NCBI GenBank assembly: GCA_037975125.1 | Contig: JAJQOW010000185.1 | Coordinates: 94,839-158,838 of the forward strand | DNA length: 64,000 nt | Origin: Latrodectus hesperus | Lineage: Eukaryota > Arthropoda > Arachnida > Araneae > Theridiidae | Direction of reading: 5' to 3' | Shown here: piece after piece, positions 42,626 to 53,381 of the stretch | Position numbering within the stretch: position 1 is the stretch's first letter | Layout of the letters: the number at the start of each line of letters is the position of its first letter | Made by a program: the position numbers and the translations under genes | The notes under the pieces: model-generated | What the model was told of the DNA's origin: nothing | Database searches by the model: none | What the model saw: the letters and a program-made list of their open reading frames with translations, nothing else

Positions 42626-43490
42626 TGAACATAGAAATAAAAGTTTCCATAGGAAGTCCACTATTGTTAGGGTGATGGGTTGCTCACTTTTACGTTAGGG
42701 TGATTTTCTTAAAACTTTTTTTTCCTAAAAATCTCCAAAACGCTATCTTAAAGAATAATGAACACACTTGTTTGAAACTTGATCAACATATTTTAAATGC
42801 TATTATTTACATCATGCAGATATTTTTCCATACATGAGAATTTTCTTTCAAATGTAATGTTCTGAAAAATTTCGTACAATACAATTTGCTGAAAATTTTT
42901 AACCATATTTTCCTTATCGTTATGTTTTTCCGAATATTTTTCATAGATTTCATCTCATTTCAAAGAGCATTGTCTCAAAAACTGTAAATTCAAATTAACT
43001 TTACTTTGACGTGGAAAAAAATCAGTAGAAAGTTTGCTATTTTGTTCAAATTTTACTAAAATTTGCCAATAAAAAATAACCAATTATTTTAAAAAACATA
43101 TGCTCTATGTAAGTGTAAGTTTGGCCAACTGTGTGTTTTACATCATAATTTATCTAAAATCATGATAAAAGAAAAGCGTAATATTAACTTTCTATAAAAC
43201 AATTTACATTGAGCATAGGTGCGTAATATATGAACCTTACCTTTGTGACAGAGATAACAAGAAAGATGTTAAAATAGCTTTAAAAGTGTGCAATAAGTGT
43301 GACTTAACTTTATTAAAATCTTAATTTCAGTAGCAAACACATTCATTTTATAAATTGCATTTTCAAAAAATAATTCTAAGAAATAAACCTTATAAATTCT
43401 TCGTTACTAATGTATTCTAACAATCAAATAAAATATTTTTTAATTAATATATAATTTTAAAAACATTAAATTAATATATTGTTTAAAAAT
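42626..43490. other. Non-coding AT-rich stretch
   Basis: Nothing clear. Possible further transposon decay up to about 42720. Confidence 0.45.
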
Positions 43491-43781
43491 AAATTTTAAA
43501 AAAGCATTTAAACGTTTGACCCGTTTGGTGACCGGGGTTGAGAATAGTCCCAACGTAATCTATGTGTATCCTAAAAGCAGACAAAAATAGGTTTCCAGTG
43601 CTTACAAGGATAGCCGGTACCCTGCCTTTGGGGATTATATCAGGGCACTGTTCCTCCAGGTTCGGGGTTGGGCATGAGCGTAACCCCCTCACTCTGGAAA
43701 AAAAAAACTTCGGTTTTGAAGTCTGAACAGGAAATTGACAGGTGTCTAACTCGTAGATGAACTTGGAAAAGGTATAAGGAC

Positions 43782-46690
43782 TTGATTTTTGGTTCTTGGA
43801 ATATGCGTTTTCTCTATCGTGCTAGAGCCCTGCTGGAGATTACACAGCAAGTCGATAGTTACAAGGTGGATGTTGCTGCTGTCCAGGAGATGAGGTGGAC
43901 TGGACAGGGTTCACTAGACAAGAGAACCCATCTATTGTTTTACAGCTGCCACGACAAAAAGCACATAGAGGGAACTGGTTTCTTAGTTAATAAGAGGTTG
44001 AAAAATCTAATTATGGATTTCAGGGCTATTACGCCAAGATTATGCAAGTTATGTTTTAGGGAGAGCCTTGCTAATTATAGTATTATTAATGTACATGCAA
44101 CTACAGATGACAAAGGGGACGAAGGAAAGAAAATGTTTTATGAAAAGCTATCTGAGTGTTTAAGGAGCTGCCCACATAATGATATAAAAAATTTTCTGAG
44201 TGATTTGAACGGTAAAATGGGTAAAGAGAAAGAGTTCAGTCTCATTATTGGTGGCCATAGTGCTCATGAAGAATCAAAAGATCATGGTATACGAGCCATT
44301 CAATTTGCTATTGCAAATGACCTAGTGGTTGGTAGTACCTATTTTGAGCCTAAAAACTTTCATAAATATACATGGAAATTACCAAATGGTGTAACACTTA
44401 ATCAGATTGATCATGTTTTTGTTGATGCTAGGCATTTTACAAGCTTGATTAATGTTAGAACTTTTAGAGTAGCTAATACTGACAGTGACTACTATTTAAT
44501 GTTAGCTAGGCTAAAAGGTAAAGTCACCAATGCCAATAAACGGCGAAGTAAAAAGATTGAAATGTTTGATTGTAACAAACTTAAAGAGAGTACAGTGATC
44601 AACAACTGTAGAGAGACTTTAGAAAGGAGAATTTCGGAAGTAAAATTGGATATCTCTAATGTGGCCGATCTTGAAGAGCTATGGTGCCAATTTCAGAGGG
44701 CCATTTCTGATACAGCAGCTGAAATTCAGGGCCACAAGAATAGGGAGAAAAGTAAGGATTGGTTTGATGAAGAATGTAAAGATGCAAATGAGCAAAAACT
44801 TATTGGATATAAAAGATCTTTGCAGCAGGGTACTAGCTGTTTGTTGAAGGAGTACCATTAGGCACGAAGACATGAGAAGAAGGTTTTCATGGATAAGAAA
44901 AGGGCATTTGAGCAAGATAGATTCAAGGATGTGGAACACCTCAAGAAGACCAATGAATGCTGTGCATTCTTTCAAGAGATCAGTTACTGACGAAGAGACT
45001 TTAAACCTAAATTCAACTATTGTAGAAATAAGGCTGGTGTTATCCTTAGTGAAGATTCTCAAATTTTGGAGAGATGGGTTGAGCATTTTGAAGATCTGCT
45101 AAAGATTAATGATTACACTGTTGCTCCTGCGATTGCACAGGAAGAAATCATAAATGGATCTTTGGAGCTGGATTTTTTAACTATGCAGGAAATATGGCTT
45201 ATTATAAAAGAGCTCAAAAAATAAAGCGCCTGGAATAGATCTCCTAGACGACGAACTTGTAAAAAAGGAGAGCCAAAGGTGTTAGAGCTCTTACTTGAAA
45301 TAATCCAGTATGTTTGATTATTCGAGAAGATGCCAGAGGATTGGAGCACAATATTGCTTTATCTAATTTTCAAAAAGGGCGATCCTTTAGTATGTGAAAC
45401 TGTAGAGGAATAAGCTTATTGTGCATTTGCTACAAAGTTTTTTTCCAAAATGCAAGCCCCGTATGTATATAATATGTTGGGCAAATATCAGCGTAGATTC
45501 TATACTGCCAAATCCACAGTGGACCATATATTTGGTCTTAGACAAATTATAGAGAAGTGTCATGAATTTGATATTGATTTACATATTTTGTTCATTGACT
45601 ACAAGGTGGCATATGATTCTATAGACCGCAATGAGTAATTTAAGGGTATACTTGTTTTTGGTATTCCATTAAAGTTAGTTATTTTGCTGAAAATGACACT
45701 TAACTCGACTTCCTGTAGGGTCCTGATTCAGGGACAACTCTCTAGAGACTTTCTTGTTGAAATGAGAGTAAGGCAGAGGGATGCTCTTTCTTGCCTTTTG
45801 TTTAAAATCGATCTTGAGAGAGTCATGAGGAAATCTGGTCTCAATATCAGGGGCAGTATCTTCTGAAAATCTGATCAATGGTTGGCGTTTGTAGATGACA
45901 TTGCACTGGAAGCCAGAAATAAAAAATACTTAATAGAAGCCTTTAAAGCTTCTATTAAGTATTGAGAGGGAGGCCAGACCAGCAGGGCTTGTTGTTAATA
46001 AAGTTAAAACTAAATATTTCTCTGTAACTGGAACCCAATTTACCCAAACTCATCTACTCATTGGTGATTATAAATTTGAAACAGTTGATGAATACATCTA
46101 TTTTGGCTCAATGTTTAAAAAAATAGACATTCTCTAATAGATGTGAAGACGTTTAACTGCAGCTAACAAAGCCCTTCTTGGCCTAAGACATTTATTAAAA
46201 ACTAATTTTTTATCACGAAAAACTAAGTTAAAGATCTATAGAATGCCAATTCGTCCCGTTTTGACCTAAGCCCCGGGAAATTGGACTTTGACTGTAAGAG
46301 AGGAAAGGCTGTTGGGCCTATTTGAACGCTGGATTTTAAGAAGTATTTTTGGAGGTACGAAGGATAACGGTGTCTGGCGTAGAAGATACAATACAAAAAT
46401 CTACTGAATATACAAGGAGCCAGACGTTGTACATATCATTAATGTTAGCGGTCTTCATTGGGTTAGACATGTTATTAGAATGAAGGACAATAAAACACTA
46501 AGGGAAATTTTTTTTACAAAACCCATCAGCGTATGAAGAGGAAGACCAGAGATGAGATGGATGAATGCACTCGAAGAAGACTAGGATTCTTGGAACAAAA
46601 AATTGCAGGAGTTTGACTGCCAGTAGAAGTGGCTGGAAGAAACTTGTTCAGATGGCCGTTGCCCATCCTGGGCTGGCACGCCATGAATGA
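43782..46690 (+). pseudogene. RTE-like ORF: AP endonuclease plus reverse transcriptase, broken
   Basis: The first 359 codons (43782-44861) are open and hold a craniofacial-development-protein-2-like endonuclease: FGSWNMRFLYRARALLEI, VAAVQEMRWTGQG, LSDLNGKMG (residues about 139-147) and LNQIDHVFVDA. The final motif reads SDYYLML, where the usual form is SDH. So the catalytic histidine (residue about 237) is tyrosine. The first codon is TTG; the nearest in-frame ATG is 43803. After TAG at 44859 the frame is broken repeatedly. RT blocks remain visible: DIDLHILFIDYKVAYDSIDR (about 45580-45636), LFKIDLERVM, and AFVDDIAL, the FxDD box, at 45885-45908. The C-terminal region (GRPEMRWMNALEED-like, then AHPGL) is present in changed frames. 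Confidence 0.8.
45925..45963. repeat. Perfect 16 bp inverted repeat inside the RTE relic
   Basis: AATACTTAATAGAAGC and GCTTCTATTAAGTATT flank CTTTAAA, just after the FVDD box. Confidence 0.9.
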
Positions 46691-46700
46691 TGAAGATTTA

Positions 46701-47449
46701 AACGTTAATAGTGGAATTAATAGATAGATATCGTTTTCGTTAATTGTAATTACACTCAGTGAACTTCAAAACCTCAGTTAATGAGGAACTTTGCACTTTG
46801 TGATGGACTTGCTTGTCATCACAGATGCCAGTAACTTTATAGAATATTAAGGCAGGCATTCTTTGTCAGGTCGCTGAATCGAAAGCTGTCAATGTAAGTT
46901 AGTTCTCTAAAATTAAAGAAGGGAATTCCTGGGAAAATTCTTGAGTATTCTAATATTTATATCATCTTGAAAGTTTGATTCCTCACTGTTTCGCAGTCAT
47001 TTTTTTAACATATGACACTTATTATTTTGCTTGACAAATGGTAATGATGTAACCAATGACAGCCTATGATTTAGATTGGATAAACAGATAATTACCTATT
47101 TGATAAGTTTAGAAAAAGAACATATTAATGAATAGATCACAATATTCCTTTTCCTTTTTTCAATTTATTGAATAGTAATTTAGATTTGTAAAACATTTGG
47201 AAAAGCCATTCAATCAATGAAAACCAATAATCAGTGAATGATGCGCTTACATAATTTATATCAATGTTCAATTGCAATTTATTTTTATTTAATGTAATTT
47301 ATTTGTATTTAACATTCTAAAGAAGATTTACTAGAGTAAAATGCTAAAAACTTAAAAGAAAAAACAATTTCCGGGTATTGATATGAATTCAATCCTTTTG
47401 AGAAGTAAAAGAGTGAAGAGAATATCAGCTTACACTATGGGCGTTGCAT
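46701..47449. other. Non-coding stretch
   Basis: No gene seen. The first 250 bp are less AT-rich and could hold more of an old insertion. Confidence 0.45.
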
Positions 47450-47586
47450 TCTTTTAACCTAAAGTAAAAGAATAGAGAAACCAACTCATATAGAGAATGG
47501 AAAATGCATGCCTGAGTGATGATTAGAGCCCGGGACCTACTGCCTCGACATTAGGGCTGCTACGCACTTCGCCATCATAAGGCAAA
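47450..47586 (-). mobile_element. tRNA-headed SINE fragment, family D
   Basis: On the minus strand an A-box-like GATGGCGAAGTGCGTAGC and a B-box-like GGTCCCGGGCTCTAATC are spaced as in a tRNA. About 50 bp of body follows before the similarity to any other copy is lost. The head differs from families A-C. Confidence 0.55.
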
Positions 47587-48028
47587 TTCTTAAGTGACTG
47601 ATGGAATGTTTTTCCAAAAGATACTGAAATATCCTAAAATAATTAATACTTAGAATTTTTTATTAATTACATAAATTTATATCAATTGCTTCTTATATTA
47701 AAATAATATTTTATTACTTGCTTCTTATATAATTCCTCTTATATTAATTTAAAATTATATTATTTAAACATCTTATATAATATTTAAATCCATTATTAAG
47801 ATAAACAAAATGTGTAATTATATTTTAAAATTCCGAAATATTATAGTAATGAAATATTCTAAAAACTCATTTAAATATAAAACTAGATGAAAGTACACAA
47901 GATCTAATTTAATCTTGGCAGCAATTTGAGACCTTTGAATAAAATTACAATAAATTTTGAAGCAAGTTTAAAATATTTATGAAATGTTTTAATTTACATT
48001 CGAATTAAACAATATAAATTAGAAACAC
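47587..48028. other. Non-coding AT-rich stretch
   Basis: Nothing recognisable. Confidence 0.5.
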
Positions 48029-48315
48029 TTCAGCCGAGCAACTTTTCTAGTGGTCAGTGTGCCTGACTACGGATAAGGAGGTCCCGGGTTCGAATTCCAG
48101 TTGGGGCATGGATGTACTTTTTGTCTCTATCTATCCTTTCTTTGTCCTTTCATTGTATGAATGAAGTGTGAATGGTTGCCTACCCTATAAACGGGTACCT
48201 ATGGCATGTGTGTGCTGAAGAAGTCGAACTCCACACCAAAATATGGTTCAATTGGAAAAGTGGAGCAGAGCACCCCATACTGCCAGCCTAGCTGGCACAC
48301 GACAAAAACAACAAC
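48029..48315 (+). mobile_element. SINE family B, copy 3 (full length)
   Basis: Head 48031-48108 resembles tRNA-Arg(ACG): TCTAGTGGTCAGTGTGCC as A box, CTGACTACGGA as anticodon arm, and GGGTTCGAATTCC as B box. A CT-rich spacer (TTTGTCTCTATCTATCC) follows. The core holds TTGTATGAATG and ACCCTATAAACGGGTACC. A conserved GTGGAGCAG block comes next, then a 6 bp stem (TGCCAG CCTAG CTGGCA) just before the CACACGACAAAAACAACAAC tail. Confidence 0.9.
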
Positions 48316-49069
48316 TAGTAACAAAGTATAATTAATTTCCAAAAATTTAGACTAACATTCTATAAAATTATGTTGCTTATAAAATTTCTTTTTTGCAAGG
48401 GTTTATATATCTTTAAAATTAAATTCACACATTTCAATAATAATCGTAAGTATATTCAAAAGTTGGAATAATTAGAAAGCAATGATCATGACAAATGTTT
48501 AATAAGATTATTTAGAGTTATGCAGTTACATCTAAAACTACCATGCATTTTTCTTAATTTATTGAGAAAGATTAAAAATTATTTTTCTAATTTTAACTCC
48601 GTGTTAAAATATTTTATTATTTAAATTAATGTTTATTTTCCATATTTTTGTCTTTGAAATAAATTCGCTTCCTTTGGTATTTATACTACGTCAAATGTTT
48701 TGTAAAATAATCATCATTTGAGGGACGCTAATTAATTAAATACAAAATAATCATATATTAAGCATATAATTTACATCATCTTATTAAATTTACGTAGATT
48801 TAGATTATTTTGTATATGTAAAATATATATGCAGATTATATCTGTATACAATAGATTAATATAAATTTTCTTAGAAAGTTAGATTCGTCAAAATAGTTAG
48901 ATAATTTGCTATTGAAATGGGACTATAAGTAATATGAAAGTCCACCTTATACCTTGATCTTATTTTATATTACCTAACAACATGGCATAGAATTGATACA
49001 TCATATTTAATACTAGGTTTTAATAAATAATATAATCAATAACTGTTTAAAGAGTTTCCTTTAAACTAC

Positions 49070-49070
<1 letters not shown>
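48316..49070. other. Non-coding AT-rich stretch
   Basis: Nothing recognisable. Confidence 0.5.

Positions 49071-49148
<78 letters not shown>
49071..49148. repeat. (TA)n microsatellite
   Basis: 39 TA units, about 90 bp left of the Tc1 element. Confidence 0.97.
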
Positions 49149-49153
<5 letters not shown>

Positions 49154-49235
49154 TCATATTAAAATATAACTAAGAAATAGAACATACAGTTGAATACTCA
49201 TCCTTTATAAAAAGGTGTCTAGATCCAATTATAAA

Positions 49236-50773
49236 TATACACTGCTGGACAATTGCTAAGGGCGGATAACACTATCATCCATAACAACCACAAAATGAAA
49301 GGAAGCAAAATGTGGAAAATTGGAATAAGTGCGTGATATAGTAAGAAGTATGCGTATGCATATTTTTTTCACGTCTGTTCATCCCGTGATAGCATTCATA
49401 AGAGCTTTAAAGGTTTTGACGCGTGAGGACAGTTGTTGTTTCAAGTCAAAGTTTTACAGGAAAGATTTAATAGACGAACTTGAAATTTTTGGTATGTATT
49501 CCCGACATCACTTAGATAATTTTATGCGTGGCCGAATTATTAGAAAGATCGAAGAAGAACGAAAAATAACAGATGTTGCCAGGGAGTTCGACATTGCTCC
49601 CAGCGTTGTTTCACGGCCGTGGAAGTCATTTAAAACTACTGGAATGTGTATGGAAAACTACTGGCACGGGGGAGGTTCTGTTAGAAGTACGACACCTGCA
49701 GAAGACAGATATATCGTCCTATCAGCAAAAAGGAACAGGCGCACCACAGCTCAGCAGGTGGCAAATCAGTTTCTTGCTGCCTCAGGAAAGCAGATCTCCC
49801 GAAAAACTGTTGCCAGACGTTTGAGGGAAGGAAGACTATACGCCCGCAAAACTGTAGTGTGTGTCCCATTGACCAGGCAGCACCTCACTGCCCGTTTGCA
49901 ATGGTGTTGTGAGCATCGCAGTTGGACTGAACAGCGTACTATTCTCAGATGAGAGTAGGTTCACTCTGTCATCGGATTGTAGACGCCAACTGATCTGGCG
50001 CGAGAGTGGTACTGCTTATCATCCAGAAAATATCCAGGAAAGGGACCGATATCCGACATGCAGTGTCATGATGTGAGCCGGCATCATGATCAATGGCCGC
50101 AAGCCCCTACATGTGGTTGCGAATGGGACTATGACGGGCCAACGATACATCAATGAAGTTCTACTTCCTCATGTTCGTCTTTTCCATGGTGATGTCAGTG
50201 ATAAATTTGTTTTTATCTACAAAAACACAATATGTCATCGAACACTCACTGCTTAGGATTGTCTAGACAGCGAGGTTATTCAACGCTTCGTATGGCCATC
50301 ACGTTCTCCAGATCTAAATCCCATTGAAAATGTGGGGGATGCTTTGGGGAGGCAAGTTGCTGGTCGAAACTATCCTTTGACAAACAATCCATCCATGCAC
50401 CCCCCTCCATGCACTCCTAGAGGAATGGGATTAATTGCTCAACAGTTTGGATAATGCAGTGCAAAGTATGATTGGACGTGTGGAATGTTGCATCACACTC
50501 TACGATGGACATATCCCGTACTGATACCTTTCTTCAAGGTGCCTGCTGACTTTTAGATGCATTGTTTTGTTTTTCCGTATGCAGCATCAAATGAACATTT
50601 TTTCTTTGAGATGTTTCACAGCTTTTGTACTTTCCAGAACAATAAATATTCTTTATTCTAATGTCTGAACAGTGTGGCAACTATATTATATCCTAGTAGG
50701 CCTCATGTCTCGCTTAATAATATGCTACATTACAATTTGTGATCCGTCCTTAGCAATTGTCCAGCAGTGTGTA
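49236..50773 (+). mobile_element. Tc1/mariner element with intact terminal repeats
   Basis: Terminal inverted repeats at 49238-49267 and 50742-50771 match at 28 of 30 positions (core CACTGCTGGACAATTGC). They are flanked by TA at 49236-49237 and 50772-50773, the standard target duplication. The length of about 1.53 kb is normal for a full-size Tc1 element. Confidence 0.92.
49494..50545 (+). pseudogene. Tc1-type transposase, inactivated
   Basis: The likely start is ATG 49494 (MYSRHHLDNFMRGRII). The frame is open 165 bp further upstream, but that part lies outside the family's normal N terminus. Paired helix-turn-helix domains are clear: ITDVAREFDIAPSVVSRPWK, then RRTTAQQVANQFLAASGK and ISRKTVARRLREG. 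A frameshift near 49935 ends the first frame at 49952. The next frame continues FSDESRFTLSSD, which holds the first catalytic aspartate (49948-49950). The second aspartate block, normally DDN, reads IYKNT near 50215-50235, so it is lost. NPIENV keeps the glutamate at 50326-50328. Further stops follow (for example TGA in the SVMM*AGI segment near 50074). Confidence 0.88.
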
Positions 50774-51481
50774 AGTACTTCAGTAAAACTATTTGCATTG
50801 ATATTTAAGAACTGAAGAATTAATTTCAAAATGATTGAAATTTTCTAATTATTTAATTTGTAAAGAATTCAAAGTTATTGTTTTAAACTTAATTTTGTAA
50901 GATATTAATAATTATTTAAGTCTTTTAACGTAGTAAAAATTTTTAAAGCATTCGCTTTTTACATAAAGAAATATTATCCATTTTAATATAAAATATACGT
51001 TTAAATTTATACAAAGTTTTTAAGATTCGTGCATACAATATTAAATATATATTAATAGGAAGTCCTTTTTATTTAGAATACTATATTGTGCATTTTTAGT
51101 ACATTTCTTCTAATTCATAAAATACGTTCTAAATTCATTTCTTGCTTCTTTTACACAAGTATTCGATTTCTGATTGCAGATCACATTAGTGACATTCAGA
51201 CATCATTTGAGATTCGGCCTTTTGCTCTTACTATTATTGCTTATCAGATTAATTTCATTTAAGAATACAACACCATCAATCTGGCATTCAGTTTTTGAAC
51301 ATTTCTTGGAAAATTTAAATTGCATCCAATTCATCTGCCCATAAACATGTTGTCAAATATTATTGAATATATCCATACAATTATCTATTGCAATGACTTT
51401 TTTGTGCATAAAACTTCATTACTGTTTGTGCATAAGACTCGTGATGATATTATTTATTTTACAATAACGTACTAAAATTTT
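50774..51481. other. Non-coding AT-rich stretch
   Basis: Nothing recognisable. Confidence 0.5.
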
Positions 51482-51678
51482 AAGTGCTATTTGTCAACTG
51501 ATTCATAGGGAGAAAAAGTGCAGCTTCTGTAGTCCGAAGACTGGAGCACCGTGAGGAAGAAGACTGTCTTGGCTCCGCTTTGTCATCGATTTAATCTCCG
51601 TCAACGGATTCTTTGATTTGGTCTGACTCCGTCAGACCCCTTGGAGATAAGCAACAATAACAACAACAAGTGTTATTT
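51482..51678 (+). mobile_element. Jockey-type LINE copy 3, 5'-inverted short insertion
   Basis: Bounded by an 11 bp direct repeat AAGTG(C/T)TATTT at 51482-51492 and 51668-51678. Bases 51493-51576 are the reverse complement of the 5' block at 30160-30243 (about 92% identical, same 84 bp length). From 51577 the sequence is in normal orientation and matches the 3' end from about 30541, including the stem-loop and the GATAAGCAACAA tail. The structure is that of a twin-primed retrotransposition product. Confidence 0.88.
51620..51638 (+). other. LINE 3' stem-loop
   Basis: GGTCTGAC TCC GTCAGACC, identical to the 30.6 kb copy. Confidence 0.8.
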
Positions 51679-52066
51679 ATATTTAGCTAATTAAAGGCCA
51701 CATAAAAGGTGTTCGAAAAATCCTTGAGAATATATGAAAAATCCTCATAAAACTATTATGCAAAAATCTTTGTGGTAACAGAAGACATTAAATCCTTTCA
51801 CATGAAATTGTGTGTTCAATATGTAAATAACAATAGTATGTACTTTATTTCAAAATATGATTCAAATCTATATTAAGAATTGAATTTTAAATAGGTTAAC
51901 TTAATGTAAATAATTTCGAGGCATTATCTGCAAAGAATCACTTTAAGTTTGTGTTGTGAAGTTCAGTTAATAAAAGATTGTCTTCATCATTTGAAATAAA
52001 GAAACCTGAGAAATTGACCAACATTTTCGTTTTCTAATAATGAGAAAATGACGAATACCAATTATG
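51679..52066. other. Non-coding AT-rich stretch
   Basis: Nothing recognisable. Confidence 0.5.
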
Positions 52067-52100
52067 AATTAGGGATTCGCTTCAGTACGAATCCCTAATT
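52067..52100. repeat. Perfect 13 bp hairpin
   Basis: AATTAGGGATTCG and CGAATCCCTAATT around an 8 base loop (CTTCAGTA). The arms are less AT-rich than the surroundings. Confidence 0.88.
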
Positions 52101-53312
52101 TTAAGTTACTCATTATAGATTTGATATTAAATAAACATTACTATCAACATTTTATATTTGTACATTTAGAGGTTACATTGTATATTTGAAACATATATAT
52201 ATTTCTCGCAGTATATATAATTCATTATTAGCTTTTATAAAAAAGAACAGCATTATAAAATTCTAAATAGCTTTTAACCACTTTTTTAAACTTTTATCTT
52301 AAATTATCACAAGGACCTGCACAAATATATTTTCTGTTTTTTTTTGGATCAAAAACACAAAGTTTATGAGAGTAATTTAATTTCCCACTATTGATAAAAA
52401 TGAAATTGAAAAATTTACTGAAACACAATATGCAAATAAACTAAAAATGCCTGTGTGCAGATTAATTCTTATAATGTAACGATTGAACAGAGTGTAAATA
52501 AGCTTTGAGAGTGAGTAATATTACTATGATGCACACATTTGATTATAATAATTTCTTTCTTGCAATGTACAGAAATCTTATTAATCACATGTAGTTAAGT
52601 ACACATAACTTACATTAAATACCTTTTCCAGTTCATTCAGGCAACAGAAAACTGTTCACAGTTTTTTCATAAGTGATAATCACAGCTTCATTTCCCATAA
52701 AAAAGAATGAATAATGGAAGCTAGTAAAATTTTTCATTAATCAAATAAAATCTACATTGACTTGTTAACGTTAAGTTGACGCATTTAATACCAATATATG
52801 TTCCAAAATATGTTAAAAATGATAGCCAGTATATCATAAGATTCATTTTTTTCCATGTGATATTTTTTTATCCAGTTAAAGTAAAAAAAGGTCTAAATTA
52901 ATAGTTTTTCAACAGCCAGACAAAATGTAATTTTAAATTCAAATAATTCCTCAATTTTTGAAAATTTAGAAAATCAATTTCTGTAGAAAAAAGATTCTGT
53001 TCTTCTTCAGTAGAGATTATGTAATAAATACTTTGCAAGTATATGACTATGTGAAATAATCGTTCAGAAAAAAAGGAAAAAAACACTGTACAACTTATAA
53101 GCAATATTATCATAACCGAGATTTTAAAAAACTACAATGAAAACTTAGAAGCACGCGTATCATAGAAATGTTAAATTAAATATTTAATTTTGATATTAGT
53201 ATTAAGTTCATGTCATCAAAAAATATTCTTTTTGAGTGTTGTATTTTTGAAAAATTTTTTAATTTATAGTACGATGTAACGTGATTAAAATGTATGCTTA
53301 TTGTGTATACTT

Positions 53313-53316
<4 letters not shown>
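52101..53316. other. Non-coding AT-rich stretch
   Basis: No gene. A 71-codon minus frame at 52898-53113 is AT-rich and unsupported. Confidence 0.5.

Positions 53317-53379
<63 letters not shown>
53317..53379. repeat. (TA)n microsatellite
   Basis: About 31 TA units. Confidence 0.97.

Positions 53380-53381
<2 letters not shown>

Larger units (their letters stand above)
43491..46700 (+). mobile_element. RTE-like non-LTR retrotransposon, nearly full length, dead
   Basis: About 290 bp of GC-richer 5' leader (43500-43780, including CCCGTTTGGTGACCGGGG and GGGGTTGGGCATGAGCG) precedes an endonuclease/RT frame that runs to the conserved end AHPGLARHE and TGA at 46688-46690. A short TGATGA-type tail follows, as is common in RTE elements. 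Confidence 0.82.
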
